Shown here: one piece after another, positions 59,416-64,000 of the stretch
Layout: each line of letters begins with the position of its first letter
Position numbering within the stretch: the first letter of the stretch is position 1
From: Fibrella aquatilis
GTDB lineage: Bacteria; Bacteroidota; Bacteroidia; Cytophagales; Spirosomataceae
Assembly (NCBI RefSeq): GCF_017353255.1
Contig: NZ_JAFMYU010000001.1
Span: 471,614 to 535,613 of the forward strand
Length of the DNA: 64,000 nucleotides
Direction of reading: 5' to 3'
The notes under the pieces: model-generated
Databases searched by the model: none
Seen by the model: the letters and a program-made list of their open reading frames with translations, nothing else
What the model was told of the DNA's origin: nothing
Program-made: the position numbers and the translations under genes

Positions 59416-60393
59416 TTAAGGTACATACGACTCCAGCACGGTCATGGTCCCTTCCGGGATGAGCGTGACGGAGGGGATGGAGGCGGGGATAAGGGCACAT
59501 TCACCCATTTTTAGGGTAAAGGAATAGCCACCGGCTGTTTGGGCCGTGAGAGCACCTTCCACGCAGACGAGGATCACGAAGGAGTCCAAGTGCGTGTAAT
59601 CGTGCATCACTTCCTGGTCGAAGTGGAGCACGTTGGTCACAAAATAGTCGCTCGTAACGGCGTTAACGCTTTCGTCTAACTTTCTATCGTACTGCGTTTT
59701 ATAGTCGCCGTAGTAGTGGTAATCGATGGCATCAACGGCTTGCTCGGTATGCAGCTCGCGGGTTTGGCCTTTATCGTCTTTCCGGTCGAAATCGTAGATG
59801 CGGTACGTGATGTCTGACGTTTGCTGGATCTCGGCCAGGAGCAGCCCTTTCCCGATGTAATGCACCCGGCCGGCGGGCAGAAAAAACACGTCGCCGGGAT
59901 GGGCTTCCTCAATGTTCAGGATGTCGGTGATGGTGTTGTCGGCAACGGCTTTGACATATTCGTCTTTGGTCACCTCGCGGTTGAAACCGGCGTTGAGTTT
60001 TGCCCCCGCGTCGGCCTGCATGATGTACCACATCTCGGTTTTGCCGAATGAGTTGTGCCGTTTTTTGGCCAGTTCGTCATTGGGGTGTACCTGAATACTG
60101 AGGTCGTCGTTGGCGTCGATGAACTTCACCAGCAATGGAAATTCATTGCCGTACTTCTCGTAGACGTGTTTTCCCACCAACTGCTCTTTGTATTTCTCCA
60201 GCACGGCCTGAAGGGTCTCCCCTACCAGCGCGCCTTCTTTCACCACCGAAATATTGCCCGGCACCCCCGACACTTCCCAGGTCTCGCCGCAGTTGGGCAA
60301 GGGCGAGAAATCCTTACCCAGAATAGATTGAATCTTGTGGCCGCCCCAGATTTTGTCTTTGAAAATAGGCGTGAACGTAAGCGGATATAGCAT
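59416..60393 (-). CDS. manA: Mannose-6-phosphate isomerase, class I type
   Basis: A 325-residue cupin-fold zinc enzyme that interconverts fructose-6-phosphate and mannose-6-phosphate for mannose use and cell-surface sugars. Signatures: FKDKIWGGHKIQ, LSIQVHPND (zinc ligands Q, H), GKTEMWYIMQAD, PGDVFFLPAGRVHYIGKG and the C-terminal cupin. The short class I form is usual in Bacteroidota. The start is at 60393. Confidence 0.9.
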   Translation of the reverse strand: MLYPLTFTPIFKDKIWGGHKIQSILGKDFSPLPNCGETWEVSGVPGNISVVKEGALVGETLQAVLEKYKEQLVGKHVYEKYGNEFPLLVKFIDANDDLSIQVHPNDELAKKRHNSFGKTEMWYIMQADAGAKLNAGFNREVTKDEYVKAVADNTITDILNIEEAHPGDVFFLPAGRVHYIGKGLLLAEIQQTSDITYRIYDFDRKDDKGQTRELHTEQAVDAIDYHYYGDYKTQYDRKLDESVNAVTSDYFVTNVLHFDQEVMHDYTHLDSFVILVCVEGALTAQTAGGYSFTLKMGECALIPASIPSVTLIPEGTMTVLESYVP

Positions 60394-60430
60394 AGATAAC
60401 AGGTTGCGTGATTGTCTTTTCTGATGAAGA

Positions 60431-60556
60431 TTTTTTTGGGACAGGATTAGCAGGATTTCAGGATTGACAGGATTTTTCTTTGCTCTACAGCAGATAGTTA
60501 GAGTAAAAAGGAAATCCTGTAAATCCTGAAATCCTGCTAATCCTGTCCCAAAAAAA
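60431..60556. repeat. LIR24: inverted repeat of CAGGATT words
   Basis: 45-bp arms 60431-60475 and 60512-60556 pair with one mismatch. They consist of CAGGATT-type 7-bp words, a sequence seen in many bacterial genomes, with a T7/A7 tract at the ends. The loop is 36 bp. It lies between manA and the last TonB receptor gene. Confidence 0.88.
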
Positions 60557-60612
60557 TTCCTGTCTTACAGAACAACCGGCAAGTTAGGCGAGATGTTGCT
60601 TCCTCGCCAACA

Positions 60613-63600
60613 TCAGAATCCAATGCGGGCACCTACCTGTAGCTGAAACGGATCACCCGACGGCGTAACCACCCCGGCCGTATTGACACGGTACACAAAC
60701 CGCTGGTTAGCTTTGTCGAAACCGGGCACTATCGGCGTTGTAGCCGTAGCGGGAATACCCAGCGTGTACAGCGCCTGGGTATTCAGCGTCTGGAACGTGC
60801 CGCTGTTCCGGTCGAACAGGTTGGCCAGGTTGAAAATATCAACCGACAAATCGAGGAAGCTGGTATTGAATAGCCGGAACCGTTTGCTGGCCCGCACGTC
60901 GATGATACCGTAAAAGCCGTTGATACCGCCATTGCGTTCGGCAATCTTGCCCGAATAGGCGTTGATGTAGTCTTTGATGCTCTGGCTGGCGTTGGGGTTG
61001 TCGAGGATGGCCTGCAAGCCCGATTTCACGTTGGCGGGCACGCCTTCGCCATTCCTATCGAATACATAGGCGAGATCGTTGGTCGCCACAAAATCAGCGT
61101 TGGTATTGGCACCCGACAGCAGTGAATAACGCGTACCACCAATGCCCGAATACCGTACGCCTACCGTAACTCCGTAGAACGACGGGGCCGTACCGTAGAT
61201 CACCACTTTGCTGCGAAACTGATTATCAGAGTAGGTCAGGTTGCTCAGGTTGCGTGGGTCGTCTTTCACGGGCAGCACCAGGGTAGCCGTGTTGGCCACG
61301 TTGCCGTTGTACGACGTGTTGTCTTTGGTGTCGTTCCAGGTATAGCTGGCAGTGATTTCGCCGTCGCGGAAATACTGGTAGGTAGCATCGGCCACCACGG
61401 CAAACTGGTTCACCATGCCTTGACTGGTCAACTCAAGGACCCGACCCAGTTTGGGGCTGATTCGGCCCTGTAGCCAGTCGCCGGCACCATTGGTGGGCAT
61501 ACTGGTTAGGGGCACATACACACCCCGGTTGTCTTCATTAGCCAGGCGGAAGAAAGGATCGGCGGCCATGTTACGGTCTACATAGACATAGTTGTGTCGG
61601 GCCAGCGAGGCGTAACCGGCAATTCCCACGCGCAGCTTGTCGGTGAGATAGCGGCTATACGACAGGTTGGCTTTATACAGCACCGGCACCTGCGCATCGG
61701 CCCCGGTCATGTTGATGGTAGGTAGTTGAAACTGGGCCAGCGACGGAATGCTAGCGTAGTTGTTCCGATAGGCAGCAAAATTAGGCGTGGGTACGTTCGC
61801 TCCCCGCACATCGACGGTGGCGAGGTGCTTGCCGTCGAAGGTCAGGTTGTTGATAATGGCGTAGTTGTTGAGATCTGAGGCAAAAATGCCCGCCCCAAAC
61901 CGGACGTAATGGGTGTGTTTTTCGCCAATGTCCCAGGTAAACTGGAGCCGGGGTTGCGCCACAAACGATTTCAGTTCATTGTCGGTCCGCAGTTTAAGCT
62001 CGTCATAAACCAGTTGGTTAAACTGGGCTTTGGGGTAATGGGCGTAGTCGAACCGCAGCCCGGCGGTCATTTCCAGGCCGGGGGTCAGTTTGGTCGTTAG
62101 CTGCCCGTAGATACCCGCGTTGATGGTGCTGCCCGTAACGGTAGGGTCGGCCATGAGGGGTACTTCCCGGTAGTAACGGTAGGGCTGGAGCTTCTCGAAT
62201 TTATCAAGTGCGGTTAGTCCGGCGGCGGCATCGACGGTGTAGTGAAACCGGCCGTTTACCTCGCTGCCGTAGAGCGATTCGGCGTGGGTGTATTGCAGAT
62301 CGACGCCAAACGTGTACTGAATTTTGTCGGTATTATAATACAGGTTATCAACCAGTTGCACTACATTGTTGGTAAAGCCTTCCTGCGCAAACCGGTGCCC
62401 GCCCATCTGAATATTCGTCGATCGGCTCACCCCGTCGATGGTTGAGGCAATATTTTCAACGATGTTCCGGGGAATGTTGGCTTCGGGAAGCTGGCCGCCG
62501 GGGCTGCTTTTCTGGTAGGTATACAGGTGCTGTAGTTTCAGCTCATTCGTAATCCGCGGGCTGATGGTGCTGCGCAACGTAGCCAGCAGGCTGTTGTCGA
62601 CGTTGTAATCATTGCCGTACGACTCAAAAATGTTGATCGTCGTATTGTCGGCGAGGCCCAGCGGGTTGCGGTCGTTGGTGTAGTTGTCGCGGACGGTGAG
62701 CAGGTTGTTGGCGTTGATCTGCCAGTCGATCCGGGCAAAGGCGGCATCGGACGCCCGCACTTTGTTGAACGACCCATACTGTGGCGAATCGGCAGTGCCG
62801 TATTTGCTGCGGGCAATACTCACGAAACGGTCGAGGGTGGCGCGGGTCACGTTCAGGCGGGTCTCGTCGAGGGGGGTCTGCACGTCGGCGATGAGCAGCG
62901 GACGCGAATCCTGCTGGTGATCCCAGACTACAAAAAAGTGCAACTTGTCTTTAATAATCGGCCCACTGAGCGAGAAGCCGAACTGGTTGGTGGAAAACGG
63001 GGCCACGCGCTTGTTGCCCCGAATGTCGAAGGAACTCGACAGCCAGTTGGCCCGCGTGTAATTGAAAATGCTGCCACTCAGGCGGTTGGTACCCGCTTTG
63101 GTCACGGCGCTCACCAGCCCACCCCCCGTACGTCCGTAAATCACGTCATACTGGTTGGTAACGACCTTAAACTCACGCACGGCCTCAATAGAAATAGAAT
63201 AGGGTGCCCCGCTCCGCGAGGTAGTCGACCCCGCCGACGTCGGGTTTTTGGCCGTCATGCCGTCGATGGTGTAGTTGGTCGATGACCCCAACTGCCCCGA
63301 AATACTCCCCCCGCGACTCAGGGGCGAGAGGTCAATGAGGGTGGTGAAGTTGCGGCCATTAACGGGCAGGGCGGCAATGGATTTGGCCGAAATAGCCGTG
63401 GCCGCGCCGATGTTGTCGATCTTGTTTTTCAGGCCCGACGCCACCACCTGCACCACGTCGAGGGTTTGGCCGTCGTCCTGCATGGTCAGGCTCACCCGTA
63501 CGGCATCGCCCTGGTTGAGCATGTAGCCCTTGCGGCTTTGTTCGCCGTAGCCCACGTAGGTTACCCGAACGGTGTAGGGGCCACCCAATGGCAGTTCCTT

Positions 63601-63813
63601 GAAGGTGTATTCGCCCTCGGCGTTGGTGATGGTGCCCGTTGAAAAGCCCGTCGATTCGTTGCGAACCTGCACGGTAGCCCCCGGCAGCGGCGCTTTTTGT
63701 TTTTCGGTGATGACCCCAAAAATGGAGGCCTGCGTAGTCTGCGCGGCCGTTTTACCCGCAAAAAAACAAACAAGGAGGATGATAACCGAGGGAAGCAGTA
63801 ATCGTTTGTTCAT
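60613..63813 (-). CDS. TonB-dependent receptor with carboxypeptidase-like domain
   Basis: A 1066-residue receptor of the large type without SusD: signal peptide MNKRLLLPSVIILLVCFFAGKTAAQ, carboxypeptidase-regulatory domain (GVITEKQKAPLPGATVQVRNE), plug (ALPVNGRNFTTLIDLSPLSRGGSISG, SVLVNTS-like), and a long barrel ending PFQLQVGARIGF. The NGRNFTTLIDLSP word is typical of the OAR-like receptors (Oar of myxobacteria and Bacteroidota). The ligand is unknown. I start at 63813, at the signal peptide; the frame to 63996 holds no export signal and crosses a CHPEPVEG repeat. Confidence 0.92.
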   Translation of the reverse strand: MNKRLLLPSVIILLVCFFAGKTAAQTTQASIFGVITEKQKAPLPGATVQVRNESTGFSTGTITNAEGEYTFKELPLGGPYTVRVTYVGYGEQSRKGYMLNQGDAVRVSLTMQDDGQTLDVVQVVASGLKNKIDNIGAATAISAKSIAALPVNGRNFTTLIDLSPLSRGGSISGQLGSSTNYTIDGMTAKNPTSAGSTTSRSGAPYSISIEAVREFKVVTNQYDVIYGRTGGGLVSAVTKAGTNRLSGSIFNYTRANWLSSSFDIRGNKRVAPFSTNQFGFSLSGPIIKDKLHFFVVWDHQQDSRPLLIADVQTPLDETRLNVTRATLDRFVSIARSKYGTADSPQYGSFNKVRASDAAFARIDWQINANNLLTVRDNYTNDRNPLGLADNTTINIFESYGNDYNVDNSLLATLRSTISPRITNELKLQHLYTYQKSSPGGQLPEANIPRNIVENIASTIDGVSRSTNIQMGGHRFAQEGFTNNVVQLVDNLYYNTDKIQYTFGVDLQYTHAESLYGSEVNGRFHYTVDAAAGLTALDKFEKLQPYRYYREVPLMADPTVTGSTINAGIYGQLTTKLTPGLEMTAGLRFDYAHYPKAQFNQLVYDELKLRTDNELKSFVAQPRLQFTWDIGEKHTHYVRFGAGIFASDLNNYAIINNLTFDGKHLATVDVRGANVPTPNFAAYRNNYASIPSLAQFQLPTINMTGADAQVPVLYKANLSYSRYLTDKLRVGIAGYASLARHNYVYVDRNMAADPFFRLANEDNRGVYVPLTSMPTNGAGDWLQGRISPKLGRVLELTSQGMVNQFAVVADATYQYFRDGEITASYTWNDTKDNTSYNGNVANTATLVLPVKDDPRNLSNLTYSDNQFRSKVVIYGTAPSFYGVTVGVRYSGIGGTRYSLLSGANTNADFVATNDLAYVFDRNGEGVPANVKSGLQAILDNPNASQSIKDYINAYSGKIAERNGGINGFYGIIDVRASKRFRLFNTSFLDLSVDIFNLANLFDRNSGTFQTLNTQALYTLGIPATATTPIVPGFDKANQRFVYRVNTAGVVTPSGDPFQLQVGARIGF

Positions 63814-63939
63814 GAAAGACAACGTGAGTTTTGTGGGTGCAAAGGGATTAAAAACGGGTGAAACACCTGTTAAGCCAGCGTTACCATTCTGCAATGTTTG
63901 TGCGGTGGCGGCTTCGCGCTCTAGGCTACGCGCCGCAGG

Positions 63940-63964
63940 CCCTTCGACAGGCTCAGGGTGACAG
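63940..63964. repeat. HPEPVEG-type interspersed repeat
   Basis: CCCTTCGACAGGCTCAGGGT followed by GACAG is a short palindromic repeat known from many bacterial genomes; its translation in one frame is CHPEPVEG. It lies in the non-coding region upstream of the TonB receptor gene. It overlaps no supported gene. Confidence 0.7.
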
Positions 63965-64000
63965 GCCACTAGAACAATCTTCTTAAGTTGATTCAAGGTC

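Noticed and set aside
63814..63996. N-terminal extension of the last TonB receptor up to 63996.
   Set aside because: The extra residues contain the CHPEPVEG repeat and no export signal; the true signal peptide starts at 63813.

Overview
The window looks like a chromosomal piece of a Bacteroidota bacterium of the order Cytophagales, probably near Spirosoma, Fibrella or Rudanella. The signs are a SusC/SusD pair, several large TonB-dependent receptors with a carboxypeptidase-regulatory N-terminal domain, LytTR regulators paired with histidine kinases, TAnnTTTG-type promoter boxes, few Shine-Dalgarno sites and a high G+C for the phylum. The genus is inferred from protein style, not from a search.

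Layout. 1-5047: eight tightly packed plus-strand genes, all encoding secreted, lipidated or membrane proteins of unknown function, behind two palindromic operator-like sites. 5192-13276: housekeeping genes, mostly minus strand (LuxC-like acyl-CoA reductase, trmD, rimM, an extended rpsP, RNase P RNA, an alpha/beta hydrolase, a DUF4403 protein, an Smr protein). 13362-20945: a TonB receptor, a class D beta-lactamase homologue with an altered active site, an SPL-type radical SAM protein, a protein with a class II terpene cyclase-like DIDDTAM motif, a lipocalin-like lipoprotein and a VOC protein. 21125-30270: two paralogous histidine kinases around one LytTR regulator, an MFS transporter, a PD-(D/E)XK protein, an anti-sigma/ECF sigma pair, lysA and a YebC-family gene. 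30271-31769: a repeat-rich, AT-rich patch with one atypical gene. 33045-57130: a large catabolic cluster. 57204-63813: tsaE, alanine dehydrogenase, a small conserved gene, phosphomannose isomerase and a TonB receptor.

The catabolic cluster combines uptake (SusC, SusD, a second TonB receptor, an MFS permease), sugar removal (exported GH1 and GH3 beta-glucosidases, an exported esterase) and aromatic ring attack (FAD monooxygenase, type I extradiol dioxygenase, C-C hydrolase-like alpha/beta hydrolase, FAH-family enzyme, histidinol-dehydrogenase-like enzyme, SDR, cyclase-family hydrolase), with an AraC regulator. Two copies of a 23-bp motif precede the receptor and the dioxygenase and may be the regulator's sites. 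The best reading is growth on a plant phenolic or flavonoid glycoside; the substrate is not proven.

The most unusual feature is a family of more than 20 long inverted repeats in the gaps between genes. Each is a hairpin with arms of 12-60 bp, usually built of 7-8-bp tandem words that differ from copy to copy, around recurring core and loop words (GCTGACGC/GCGTCAGC; GTACT; GGGTTTGCTCT; GGTCCGCCGGTGCGG). One sits inside RNase P RNA as stem P12. Two near-identical inverted copies of about 140 bp bracket a gene for a four-helix-bundle protein of the 23S rRNA intervening-sequence family, which has the layout of a small mobile element. Others supply stop codons or C-terminal tails to genes, or abut start codons.
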